Positions 10,611 through 21,989 of a stretch of DNA of 38,028 nt are shown here, piece after piece (position 1 is the first letter of the stretch; each line of letters starts with the position of its first letter). The translations under genes and the position numbers were made by a program. The stretch covers positions 533,665 through 571,692 of the forward strand of contig BFEA01000621.1 in NCBI GenBank assembly GCA_003427395.1, read 5' to 3'. This DNA comes from Chara braunii (lineage: Eukaryota > Streptophyta > Charophyceae > Charales > Characeae). The notes under the pieces were generated by a model. It saw only the letters and a list, made by a program, of their open reading frames with translations. It made no database searches and was not told the DNA's origin.

Positions 10611-10875
10611 ATATTTTGACAGCTTGCGATTCTAGTAGTCCGCTCTGAATAGGGAAGATTTTGCCATGAGTCTACCTTTCTCTTGGGCACTTGCTTAGAG
10701 CTAGGCTTAGATATAGTCAACTAGGATGATTTTGGTAAAATCATGATATGGAGATTGTTCTCCATAGACTTATAGGTTACGCCTGGGGCATTGACCTGTC
10801 ATGTGTTACAGGTCCTCTTGATCGTTTGGTTCAAGTTTAGGACTAGATTCAGCTAGATCCCTTGAGGATCATCTT

Positions 10876-10894
10876 CTGTTATCACTGATAACAG
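10876..10894. repeat. Conserved 19-bp palindrome
   Basis: CTGTTATCA-C-TGATAACAG is a perfect palindrome with a single central base. It is kept in LTR-C near 25341-25359 and with one arm change in LTR-2 near 19201-19219. It looks like a protein-binding site or a short RNA hairpin. Confidence 0.7.
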
Positions 10895-11400
10895 GTCGGT
10901 TGCCGATTCGTCGGTTTGCGATTCAACTCCAATTCACTCCTGCCACTCAACCTAAAGGTTTTAGCCCTGTGGTTTATTTGTTTTGTTGTGTTTTTACCCG
11001 GAATTTACTTAATGACTATTTAACGAAGATACTGAGTATTTTTATTGCGGGCAGGTTGCGCTGAGGTTGAGGCTTGCATGGTTAAAGCAAGGGGTATGAG
11101 TACAGAGAATGATTGACGTTGACCCCGTGTAGTGTGTGGACTTCTGGATGAATCTTTGATGTGATTGCAGGTGCGTTTGTGGTTCGAACTCTGGATGTGA
11201 TTGTCTGCGATTACATACATATGTGGTTGAGAGGAGCCCCGCTGTGACTGTGAGAAGTGATCGTCCTATATAATCAAACCTCATATATTTACGAGTGTCC
11301 CGAATATTTGTGAGGCCTACTGTGATTGTGCATAAGGGTTAGTCAGATTATGCCTTGAGATAAAAGGGGGATTTCCCCTTTTGCTCTTGCTTTTTAGAGT

Positions 11401-12363
11401 TGTATGGTTGGACGTTGTAGTCCGTGGCAGCCGTCAAAGTCAAACCCCTTGACTTTCGCCCAGGCCTGGGGTAGGACTCATTCCCAGGGCCGCAAGAAAC
11501 GACTGCCACCACAGGTGTGGAGCTGTGTATCACCCGCTCTACATAAGGTGCAGAAGAGGGTGTGTGGTCTTCAACCGCGCATGGCGGTTGTTCAGCGTCG
11601 AGAGATTAAACCTCAAGGCGCGTGTCAGCCGACACTTGAGTGTCGAATGCGACCCTCGAGATTAACGAGGACCGCGTAAGTATGGGTACTACATAGCTCG
11701 CCATCATTGCGACCGCTTGCGTACGCTTGCATTGCAAGTCGATATGAGTTAGCCCTGCGTCCGCGCGGTTTTATACTAAGTCTCGCGCGCGACGGCTATC
11801 CAATTTCCGCATCGGGAAGTTATGGGATGGCTACCGAGGGGCTAGGAGCGTTGTCGCGTTGTTTGTATTGTGTCGTTTCGTGTGTGTGTGTTTTATTGTT
11901 GTGTTCGTAAAGTGGTGTGCGCGTGGTGTGTGGGATGCGTCCTAGTCGACCGACAACGAGCCGCGCTTGGGACTTCAGCCCCCCAGGATGTCGGTTCGCG
12001 TGCGGGTCTGATAAGCGTATAACTGCTCGTACCTCCTATGCTACAGCGAACGAGAAACGCCCTCGGCTGGTCCACCTCTGCGATTGCAACTGATTAACTT
12101 TCGTACTGTGGACTGGTAGCTCGGCGGTGATACTCCCACCGAAGGGAGGTGACAGCTCCCGTAAGGTGGAGGTAGGTCGTGCCTCGCGAAGGCCCTATCC
12201 TGTCGTAGGAGCTCGCGGGAGGTATGGCTGGCGCACTCGGCTGGAGCGGCTTGCGGAACCTCCATATATATTTGCGACGAAGGATTTAAATCCAACTCCC
12301 GCGTGACGCGGCCAGGAGGGTCCCGCGCTGCCCTGGTGAGGTGCCGGACCGATGCGCTCGACA
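11401..12363 (+). repeat. Terminal 0.96-kb LTR block next to the PBS
   Basis: This block begins TGTATGGTTGGACG and ends GCTCGACA. It is the best-conserved part of the giant LTR, recurring at 19679-20645 and, reversed, at 23850-24804. Taken alone it looks like a normal 1-kb LTR (TG...CA). However, the 2.8 kb before it is conserved in the same order in all three copies and the LTR-start is 6 kb further away, so I treat it as the LTR 3' end. It holds inverted motifs such as TGTCAGCCGACACTTGAGTGTCG. Confidence 0.7.
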
Positions 12364-12365
12364 GG

Positions 12366-12382
12366 TGGCGCGGTTGTCGGGG
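12366..12382 (+). promoter_or_regulatory. Primer-binding site, tRNA-Asp type (inner element)
   Basis: TGGCGCGGTTGTCGGGG, two nucleotides after the LTR end, matches the complement of the plant tRNA-Asp 3' end (TGGCGCCGTTGCCGGGG) with two transversion/transition differences. It overlaps a following hairpin GGGATAACGG/CCGTTGTCCC at about 12381-12406. It primes minus-strand cDNA synthesis; this fixes the LTR orientation and its 3' boundary. Confidence 0.8.
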
Positions 12383-14489
12383 ATAACGGTTGCCTACCGT
12401 TGTCCCTGGTGGAACGACATCCGGGTATAGAAGTGAGAAATAGGCAAATGAGAAGTTTTTATAGATTTGTATGAGCGATTGGCTGGTATGTTGACTATCA
12501 TTGGAAGTACCGTAAAGACTGAGACGTCCCTGGAAATCGAGCCTTGGGCGGAGGCAGGTTGATAATCCGCGGAGAGTGACCGCTTCTGTTCTATTGACTG
12601 GGTTAAGAGGAATGGTTGATCACATATGGTATCGGATAAAGCATGAAGTGAGGGTTAATTCCGTGAGTAGGGTTTGAGTGATGCGGTAAGGGTTGCTTGA
12701 GATTGATAACCGTCGTGACTATGCGCTGTGAGCATTGTCTGGTATGCGAATAAATGGAGTTAAAAGACCCTTTGATTTTAGTGATTGATGTGTTTGGGTA
12801 ATGCTTTGAAGGCTCGATTCAACTAGGAATGAGTAAGGTGGCGCTAGCATTGCTAAATATGCCTATGATTGGAATCCAAGGCTAATTGACTCGTTACGAG
12901 ATTGGTTTGTTAAGCCTGCCTCGGGGGATAGTCAAGTTGAGATGGAGCGTCTGCCCTAGTCATGTGACCCCTGCGTTAGAGAAAGTTGCCGATACGAGAG
13001 CAGCATGGGTGAGGGGATGACTGATAAAGTGCTAGGTGGAGAGTTTAATTGTAAAAATATTTTCTTAAGCTCAGGCTGAGATGTGATACGATAGGTACTA
13101 CGATCAGTACAATGCTTAGACTCTTCGATGGTGTGAGCTGGTAATGATTTGAGTCGTTTGCGAACTATCTGGCTAACTATCGATAAATCTCGAGAAGTAG
13201 TGACCACTAGAATAGCGGTTTGATTAGTCCGAAGAGAGGCCTATGTGTTGATCATATATGATATATGTATATATGGTATCTGTGAGTGTTTGTTTGGTTG
13301 TCTCTATATATGCGCTTTCATTGGGTATTGTTTGACGTCAGATTGATAATGTATGTATGGGCTGCCTTCCGCAAGGACATGGATTCTGCATGAAACCCAC
13401 GTCTGGCATGGGACCAGGGGTGAATGGAGTGACTTGCTTCTGTGGGAGGTGGTTCTTCCGAAAAGGGGTTAGTCGGCGTGTATAATTCGTCCTCAGTGGA
13501 GGTGCATTCTTGAGTTGTTACTCCCTCGATGAGGCTTAAGGAAGTGGTTATTAGTCTCGAAACTGATAGTAAGACCCACACCGGAACTATGTTCCTGGTC
13601 CATAGTGGGGTGTTGTTGTCTCTCCGGTGAGGGGAGAGTAACTACATTATCTGTTGAGAAAAGAGGAAAGGACTTGCTACCTCGCTGAGGCTGTGATGGC
13701 CAGGTGAAACAGCTACTGCTTAGTGAGAGCGGATCTGGGGTAGTGACCTGGACTCGTCTCTCGCTAAGTAGGGCCATCATATTTGTAAAGGTGCGAGTTC
13801 GCTCCTCATTGCCTTGATAAGTATGAATGGGGTTGTCCACTTGACCGTGGAAGGGGCAGTGAGGTACAAACGCTGGAGTCGGAGAGAGATGCGGTGAGGC
13901 TTGATCTTTACAGCGGGGCTCAAGAGTCGAGATGTTATCTTATGAGGATTACACCGCGCCTCTGTAATATATGCTTCGCTTAAGAGTTGAAGGGGTAACA
14001 ATCGTATCATGTTATTTACTCATTGTCAGTCCTACCCTTGCCTTATAGAATATGGAGATAAGTTGTTGAGAGTTATCTTGGTGTATGACCGACAGTTGTT
14101 TTGCGCTCATATGGTTGTTTATAAAGCATATTGTGCCCGTCAATTACAACCTTGTGGATAAATTGTGTTGTCATGTAAAAAAATATTGTTATAAGTATAT
14201 GTCATTTATCATGAGTTGTGCTGCATTTTGTATTTGTGTTTGGAGTATCCACCTATGCGACATATGTACATCGCGCCTTGCCTAGATAATGGCAAATATA
14301 AGTGGTTAATGCCTGAGTTATGATTGAAGGGATTTATTAGTGAATGTTTGTGTTTTATATTTGATGAATAATTATTTAAAGACTCTCTTCAGTGTCGTCT
14401 TTGTTTTGGGTAGGTTCTTATGCGCATTTTATAATGAAGTGTCGAAAAAATTTAGTGGGATGTGTCTTATATTTGTTTTAGTCACGTAG
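12383..14489 (+). other. Internal remnant of inner element, no coding seen
   Basis: This is 2.1 kb of AT-rich sequence between the PBS and LTR-2. It resembles the outer element's leader only weakly (the first ~100 nt, with GAGAAGTTTT...ATTTGT). The 288-aa ORF and gag of the outer element are absent. The small minus-strand open frames at 13318-14010 run against the element's direction and show no family. It is probably a deletion derivative. Confidence 0.55.
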
Positions 14490-17480
14490 CCCCCCTCGCA
14501 TCTCTACCCTAATGCCGCTCGTTGTCGTTCAACAGGTGGTGGGGTCGAGGGAGCTCGAGATTGAGGGGTCTCAAGGAAAAATTGAGGCCGAGGAAGGATC
14601 GGGTTGTGCCAGGGGGCAAAGGCGGGTGAATGGACTTGGATGGGCTCCCGCGCCGGGTACATGCGAAGGGGGCTGGGCCGGACAGCAAGGCGGGCGCCTC
14701 GGCGCCAAGTGCTGTTGAAGCTGTATCAGATCTCGGTCTTCCTGGCCGTCGTATTGCCAAGGAACACCGAGTGCGCTGAGCGATGTGGGATTGCTGCTCG
14801 GTGGAGGCTGCGTTAGTGGTAGGAGGAGTAGCGGGGCGCAACGCTACTGCTGAGTGAGGCGGAGCAGGAGCCAGGGAGGAGGGATGAACCCGGACGGGCA
14901 TCTGCGCCGGGTGCGTACACAGAAAGGGGGAAAGAGCGCAGTGACGGGTATGGCTATGGCAGACTGGACAGGTGACAACTCGTCCGATCCTTAATGAATC
15001 CGGAGGAGGCAAGGCTCTAAATGGGGGTTCTCGGTTATGGCGGAGGCAATGGTGAAGCCGGAATCGCGAATGGCGGAGGGCAGTAGGTGGTAGGAAGAAG
15101 ATGTCGTGCACCGGAGCAGTAAGCGGAGTGGGGGAAGACGGGCAGCAGTTGCGGAAGGAAGGCAGCAAGGCGGAGCACCGACAGGGGCAGGGCGCGGAGG
15201 TAACGAGGTAAGGTCAGAAAAAGTGAATGAATTGGGACGACCTTCTGTGCCAGGTGCATGCGGAGGGAGGAGAGTCGCTACTATGGCTATGACGCACAGG
15301 AGAACGTCGAGCTTGCTCGATTCAAAGCGGTCTCGGATGGGGAAAGAAGCGATCCCGGGGTTTTTGCCCCGGGCGAGTCCAATGATGTGGTCAGATTTAG
15401 GTCTAGGCTAGCAGAATTAGAGTTAGTTAGAAAAGTACATGCGCGGAGGGATGGCGGGAGTGAAGGAGGAGTGAGATGGGAAAATCCGTGTCTCGCTCGT
15501 TTCCGGGTGGAATCGAGCAAGTGAGAATGCTAACTAGGGGTTTTGGAGCATTCTGAAGAGAATGGCCGCGCCAGATTAGGCGTTAGGACAACGGTTTGGT
15601 CGGTATGAGTTGTAGAGGTCGCGCGAGAGTAATGGGAGGAAGTCATTTTTGTTTAATTTTATTTTTATTTTTCCCCTTCTTTCTCTCTGGCATGAATATG
15701 GACGCGATGTTTGGCTGTGTGCGCGGCATGGTAGACGAGCTAGGAGAAGTCGGGACGACTGAAGGGGGGAAGGCTGCGTAGGTTGGCAGCACTTACCTGC
15801 GTTCAACAATCTACAGCGATGGGCAATACGCTCGTACGAGTGGCTGCAGGTACCGCATGGACCAGGGCGGGATCCATGTCTAATACATCAGGCAGGTCGA
15901 TAGAGAAAGAGTGGCGATCGTGTTTCAGTTGGGGTATTGCTCGCGGCACCCGCTGTAGCGGCGGGTGTATCTGCCTGTGTTCTGCTGGGAGGTTCGTGTG
16001 TTTTTTCCTTCTGTCTGCTATCCTCATGTCGAAGGTAGCAATGAGGATCTGATCCGTGTAGCTTAGCTTACCTATATAGCGCGCAACTTACGTGGTCAAT
16101 TGGAGCAGCGAGTAACTCCGCGCGTGGATATGCTGAAATAGGACAGGGTTGACAGGGAGGCTCAATCAGTTTGGCTGGCCCGGCGGAGCGTCGGGTGAGC
16201 GACTGCTACGGGCTGCTGCTAGTACCAGTTATCACTACACGCTCCACCGTCGCTTCGGCCATGTCCGTGCTACTGCGGATTGTTGTGCGTATTGAGGGTT
16301 GTTGAGCGGTGGCTGTGCACTGCTGAGCCTCTGCTTGGCTTGCGATAGCACAACACAAAGTTTCCTGGAGGACTTACTTGCAACAGTTTTGGTTACTATG
16401 CTATTACGGTGCAAAGCCACAGTGTACCTTAGTTGTGCTTCTGCCGCAGCGCTTGCCGTTTTCCCAAGGATTGCTGCTGCTCTGGGAGGGGCGATGCAGA
16501 CACCTGCGACTGCTGGAGACTAGAGGAGACGAGGGCGGTATGCCTCGCCAACACTAGCTTAGAGTTGCGTTCATCCGTCCAAAGGTCAGGCCAGACTCAC
16601 TATAGGGGGAGCATAGGTAAGAGGAAGTGGAGTGAGTGCGTGGGCGAGGAACTGAGAAGGAGCTGGGGATTGCAGACTCGATTACCGGCTGAGCTGCGGG
16701 GTTGCTGAGAGTGGTGACTGAAGGCCGGCCGCGGGGGGATGAAAACTTACCTACCGGCAAGGGGCGTGGCTCAGTCTGTTGACCAAAGCAGCAAGCAGAC
16801 CAACCGCAGGGCACAGGATGAAAGCCGAGGTGAGATGTAAAGGGAGAGACTGAGCATCAGTAAGGAGGGCATTGCAGCGATTTACAGGACCATTGGGAGG
16901 TCAACACCCAGCGTTTTAACTTCAGTTTTCGCCGGAATATTGCGATTTTTGGCCATCATTGCGGGGCCCTCAAGCGAGCCAAGGTTTCAAGGCCCTCTCC
17001 TACGAGTCTGAGTGCATCATTCTTGAATCTGAGAGACTTAATGATTCTTCTTCTGCCCTTCTTCTTCTAAGTCTAGTCTATTGGTTCTAAGAGGAAGGCG
17101 GCAGGCGGGATTGCAACCCATAATCCGCGCCAAGGCCTCTGTGGGAGGTTCGCCCCACCGATTGCGGGAGCTCTGCCGAGACTCAGGGGGAGTCCTGGAG
17201 GCAGGGAACAGAGTGGTAATTCCCTTACTCCTTCTATAAACCCAGTTATGGCCCCTATCTGTACATCCTTCTACGTTTGACTGAGGGTATGGTGTGGATC
17301 CTGTATTTAGCTTTGGGTTGACTTTGAGGACATAAGTCAGACTAAATAAAGGAATGTGTGCACAATGGCAGTTTCAGTTTTATTGATTGCCTGAACGCAG
17401 ATTGTGAACATAAGGGGTTGCAACTGGGGGAAGGGTGGGAGTAAGGTAGTCTTGCATACGTTTGGAAGGGTCAACCAAAG

Positions 17481-18095
17481 CCTGAGCATTGCTTCCATGG
17501 TGAATGGCTCAGGGTTGTGTTTATTTGACTGTTTTTCTGGGGAACCAGACATTGTTTCTATGGTGAATGGCCTGGTTGCTCTAGTTAACTCTGAGGGTTT
17601 GTCTGATTGAAGGAGTTTAAGTTCTTGTTTATTCTGAGGGAGGATTTTTGGTCCAAGGCTAAACATTGTTTCCATGGTGAATGGTTTAGCCTGAAAACCA
17701 CGCACATAAATTAAATTGAGTATAAAGGGAAAATACTTTATATATATTTGTATGTGAACTGGCAGTTAGGCATTGTTTCCATTGTGAATGGTCCAGCGCT
17801 AAGCCATATCATCAAGAAGAGAAAGGGAAAAATACGAAGTATAATTAGAAATAGTCTAGGCAAGCTGAACATTGTTTCCATGGCGAATGGTTCAGTCCCC
17901 TGCCCATATTTGTTTTCCTTTATGACAATAAAGTCAGAGAAATACTAAATTTTGGATATTAAACGGCTCAGGGCGGCTATATGGCGAATGACCTAGTCAT
18001 ATGCCCAAAAAAAGAGAGAAGTAGTTGTGCGACCTGTTCGTGTATATCTTAAAGGCAAGCGGGGCATTGTTTCCATGGCGAATGGTCCAGCTCTA
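17481..18095 (+). repeat. Hairpin array 2 in LTR-2
   Basis: This is the positional homologue of array 1, with loop ATTGTTTCCATGGTGAATG. Arms: 17481-17513 CCTGAGC/GCTCAGG; 17543-17576 AACCAG/CTGGTT; 17657-17691 GGCTAAAC/GTTTAGCC; 17865-17895 CTGAAC/GTTCAG. Weaker ones lie at about 17766 and 18057-18092. Between arrays 1 and 2 the last unit changes AGT...ACT to AGC...GCT, a compensatory pair. The loop has itself become more palindromic (CCATGG). Confidence 0.9.
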
Positions 18096-18375
18096 TGCCT
18101 TATGCGAGGGGGAAATAAGGGTTCAAGGACTTAAAAGATTCATAAACTATCCATATGGAATGAACTTGGGATGGTAAGAGTACTTACATTCGTGGTTTGG
18201 TTTGCATGTGGCTGAGTGAGATGGCTAGTTTGTCTGAGTTTCAGTTTGGTAGGTAGCTGCTTTAGATGCTCGCCATGTGCTAGAGCGATAGGAGTTAGTT
18301 TCAATTCCTGCATTTTCTGCGATAGCTTTTTTTACTTAGGTCAATTCTTGCATTTTCTGGGTTTATTTTCTTACT

Positions 18376-18930
18376 TGGCTTTGTATAAATCTTGGCAAGC
18401 TACTTTCTCTACGGGAAGCGCTGCCGAAATTTCTACGAATCCAATGAGTTAGTCAATTTTTGACTTGTCAAAGTTCAACTTGTCTTTCCTTTATATCTGA
18501 CCCAGTAAAAATCTGGAAAGTCCCCTTTTCTAAAGGGATTGCTACCAAATTTTTGCTAATTCAGGGATTTAGACAAAATTGGACTTTGAGAAGTCAAAGT
18601 TACTTCAAATTCTGAACTTAGCCTTGTATAAATTTTAGTTAAATCTTGTCTAAGGAGTGCTGCCGAAATTTCTGTAAAACTAAGGAGTCAGTTAAATCTT
18701 GTCTAAGTTGAACTCAAGTTGTCTTCTGAGTTCATATCAGACTCAGTATAAATTTGGGAAGTCTCCCTTTCTAAAGGGATTGCTGCCAAATTTCTACTGA
18801 TTCAAGGAGTTAGACAAAATTTGACTTTCTAAGAGTTAAAGACTATTTCTGCTCTCATATTTGAACTTATATAAATTCTGGAAAGGCACGTTTCCTACGG
18901 GAAGCGATGCCGAAATTCTCTTAGTTTAAA
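18376..18930 (+). repeat. ~125-bp tandem repeats in LTR-2
   Basis: Five units are homologous to 10005-10610, with the same alternation of GGGAAGCGCTGCCGAAATTT and AAAGGGATTGCTGCCAAATTT types. Confidence 0.75.
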
Positions 18931-20645
18931 GGAGTTAGATTATATTTCGACAGGTGACGATTTTGGTAATCCAGCCTTGATAGGGGAGATTCTGTCGTTA
19001 GTCTACCTTTGCTTTGGGCATTGGCTTAGAGGTAGGCTTAGATCTAGTTGGCAGCTTGTGTGAGAATATGCTATGGAGGTTCATCCCCCATATGCTGATG
19101 ATTTAGCTTGGGCATTGACCTGTTTTATGGTACATGCCTTTCTTGGACAATCGATTCAGGACTTTGACTAGTTTCAGCTTGATCCTACAAGGATCATCTT
19201 CTGTTACCACTGATAACAGTTGGTTGGTTAATCGCCGACTTGTCGGCTCACGACACAACTTTGCTTACACCTGTATCTCAACTTGTTTGCCTTAGCCCTG
19301 TGATTTGATATGTTTCTTTGAGGGTCTTAACCAGACTTCTTTTAAATGGCCATTATAAAAAACTTGTGAAAATTATGGAGATTTTGACTATAACTCGGGC
19401 TTGAGTGTATGTGGCGTGGTGTGAGTTACAGGGAATAGTAAAATTAACCACATTGGTGTATGGCAATGTGGCTATTGTGTGTGCCTGTGTTGTATGTAGG
19501 TTAGTATTTTGAAGCTTGGTGTACTTTGGAGGCAGTGAGAATGACAACCACGTGTCGCGCGATCTGCATACCTGATGGGTCTATGTTTCTCCTTCTTTTG
19601 TTGCTATCTCGATATCTCATTTGATATATAAGTGGTGGGATATTTATTTATTTATTGGATGATTTTGCTTGTTAATTTTTATAGTTGGACGTTGTAGTCG
19701 TGGCAGCCGTCAAAGTTAAACTCCTTGACTTCTGGCCAGGCTTGGAGTGAAGCTCATCTCCAGGGCAATAAGAAACGACTGCCACCACAGGTATGGACCT
19801 GTGTACCACCCACTCTGCACAAAGTGCAGAAGAGGGTGTGTGGTCTTCAACCGCGCTTGACGGTTGTCCATCGTCGAGAGATTAACCCTCAAGGCGCGTG
19901 TCAGCCGACACTTGAGTGTCGAATGCGACCCTCGAGATTAACGAGGACCGTGCGAGTATGGGTACTACATAGTACGCCATCATTGCAACTGCTTGCGTAC
20001 GCTTGCATTGCGAGTCGATATGAGTTAGCCCTGCGTCCGCGCGGTTTTATACTAAGTTTCTTTCGCGACGCCTATTCGATTTCTGCATCGGAGAGTTATG
20101 GGTTGGCTACCGCGGGGCTAGGAGCGTTGTCGCGTTGTTTGTGTTGTGTCATTTTGTATGTGTATGTGTGTGTTTTATTTTTGTTTTCGTAAAGTGGTGT
20201 GCGCGTGGTGTGTGGGATGCGTCCTAGTCGATCGACGACGAGTCGTGCTTGGGACCTCAGCCCCCCAAGATGTCGATTCGCATGCGGGTCCGACAAAGGT
20301 GTATTACCGCACGTACCCCCTATGCTATAACGATCGAGAAACGCCCTCGGTTGGTCCACCTCTGCGATTGCAACTGATTAACTTTCGTACTGTGGAGTGG
20401 TAGCTCGGCGGGGATACGCCCACCGAAGGGAGGTGACAGCTCCCGTAAGATGGAGGTAAGTTGTGCCTCGCGTAGACCCTATCCTGTTGTAGGGGCTCGC
20501 GAGAGGTATGGCTGACGCACTCGGCCGGAGCGGCTTGCGGAAGCTCCATGTATATTTGCGATGAGGATTAAGAACCAACACTTGCGTGACGCGGCCTGGA
20601 GGGTACCTCATTGCCCCGTGCGGTGCCGGACCGATGCGTCCGACA

Positions 20646-20649
20646 ACGT
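20646..20649. repeat. Target-site duplication, right copy
   Basis: ACGT directly follows the CGACA end of LTR-2 and pairs with ACAT at 5204-5207. Confidence 0.5.
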
Positions 20650-21796
20650 GCTGTACCGGTGGCCACAACGGTCCGATAGGTTGGATTTAGACTGGCGGGG
20701 GCCCACGGGGCATCATGTTCATCAAAGGGCTCATATAATTACTTTGCGCCCAGGGCATGTAAGGATTGTGTGTTGGCCACAAGCTCATTCGGTCACACGA
20801 CGCCCACTGCCCATGCAAAGCTTGCTCAATCGGGGGAGCCCCCCTTGGTCTTGCCTCACCTTTCAACTCTCGCGGGGTAATTGCTACCTGCCGCGGGCTC
20901 TGCCCCTTTTCAATACCTTGACCGCCCTGAGCAAGGTTCCTTGCCTTCCGCTGCGCCTTTGTCAACTTGGGAGGTTCAAACTTCCCTTGTTCTCCCGTCA
21001 CACCCTTTTCTTTACTTCCCTGAGGGGTACGGCCAGTCTTTCCCCCACAATCACATACCTCCTTTACCCAGTGCTCTGACAACCACCCACTCTTTTGTCT
21101 CTCCCGACCTGCCACGTTGATGAGCCCCCTCTTCGGATTCGGCACGATAACAGGCAGGGTCATATTAGCATCCTGCTCCTCCTTTATCTCAATGAAATCT
21201 TCGCCTTCCTCTCTCGCTTGAACACCGACTTGCCTCTTTGAGGCTCCTATCGAAAGGGGTGCTTCTTGGTCATCCTCCTCTACTCCTCTTTCACCCTGGC
21301 CAGTCGGCTTACTTGGGGAGTCTTCTAAACTCTTCCGCTTGCCCTTCCTAGCCTCTTCCAATCATGCTAAACTTTCTTCCAATACTCCCACTTGTCTCTG
21401 CAATCCACTCAACTTTGCCTGCGATGGGGCACCCACAATTGGTTGCATAGGGCATTCCCCACGTTGGCCTTCTACTCCGTCTTCTGGAAACCTCAACCTT
21501 AAGGAACTCTCCAATACATCCCATGTTTTCGAGCCCTGCTTGAGGATATATACCTCCTTGCTTAGTCTTTCACAAACAAACAGCGGGAACATGCACAACA
21601 TCGCTCTCTCGTCCTACTTCTTCATAAGGCAAAATTCCTGAAAATCACGCAGAAAGTTGGACAAGTTCCTTCCTTGGAACAACCGAGCACGGAGATCTGG
21701 AGGCATCGACTCCTGCACTACCTCGCGCAACAACACCTTCATCTGACACGAGTTCCTCCAACGCAGGATCTTGGCGAAACTGCTTTCTTCCGCCAT
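20646..21796 (-). pseudogene. gag of outer giant element, main part
   Basis: One minus-strand frame runs from ATG at 21796 to the insertion point of the inner element. The first ~150 codons resemble retrotransposon capsid (motifs LREVVQESMP, NFLRDFQEF, MFPLFVCERL, and a W..L.S.LRLRFP end). A charged, basic linker follows, then a proline/methionine-rich part (MNMMPRGPPPV). Three in-frame stops break it: TAG at 21616-21614, TGA at 21364-21362 and TAA at 20689-20687. Each is one C-to-T step from CAG, CGA or CAA. The tail continues at 5207-5005, for a total of about 450 codons. It packages the element's RNA. No protease or RT follows, as in plant TR-GAG elements. Confidence 0.75.
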
Positions 21797-21989
21797 GATG
21801 CTGATAGCATCCTGATACGCATAGCGGCAATAGATCACCAAAAGTAATTCAAGTAAGCTTAAGCAGACAAGGGCAAACTGCCAATACTTAAATCACGTCA
21901 CCTATCCCCTCATGCAATCAGGCCTCATCCCCTAGTTACCCTGACGCTTACCTTCATAACTACGGTAATGGGTAGGGGGCCGACCACAG

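Larger units (their letters stand above)
5208..12363 (+). repeat. LTR-B, giant 5' LTR of inner element (7.16 kb)
   Basis: This LTR starts TGTCGGCGCG and ends GCTCGACA, so it has the canonical TG...CA with a 5-bp inverted end (TGTCG/CGACA). It is followed after GG by a tRNA-Asp-type PBS. The same start occurs in LTR-A and LTR-C, and the same end in LTR-2 and LTR-C. In order it contains: a start hairpin; a block shared with A and C; a U6-like segment (6425); a hairpin-rich, variable middle (6800-7620); a pyrimidine tract (about 7855-7893); a shared block (8583-8835); a hairpin array (9089-9720); about five 125-bp repeats (10005-10610); a 19-bp palindrome (10876); and a terminal block (11401-12363) very similar in all copies. 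No long conserved protein is encoded. At over 7 kb it is far longer than ordinary LTRs (0.1-5 kb). Confidence 0.8.
14490..20645 (+). repeat. LTR-2, 5'-truncated 3' LTR of inner element
   Basis: From 16964 to 20645 it matches LTR-B 8583-12363 block for block, ending CGACA. The 14490-16960 part resembles the variable hairpin-rich middle of LTRs B and C (ACCCGG/CCGGGT at 14888-14912; CCCGGGG/CCCCGGG at 15354-15373; polypyrimidine near 15640-15700). The first ~1.5 kb, including the TGTCGG start and the U6-like segment, is missing. The left boundary is set only by a jump in GC content near 14490. No PBS follows: the next base starts the target-site copy and then minus-strand gag, as expected for a 3' LTR. 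Confidence 0.7.

Noticed and set aside
14509-15168. 219-aa minus-strand open frame
   Set aside because: It is proline/arginine-rich and low in complexity, lies inside GC-rich LTR-2, is not kept in LTR-B or LTR-C, and shows no family motif.
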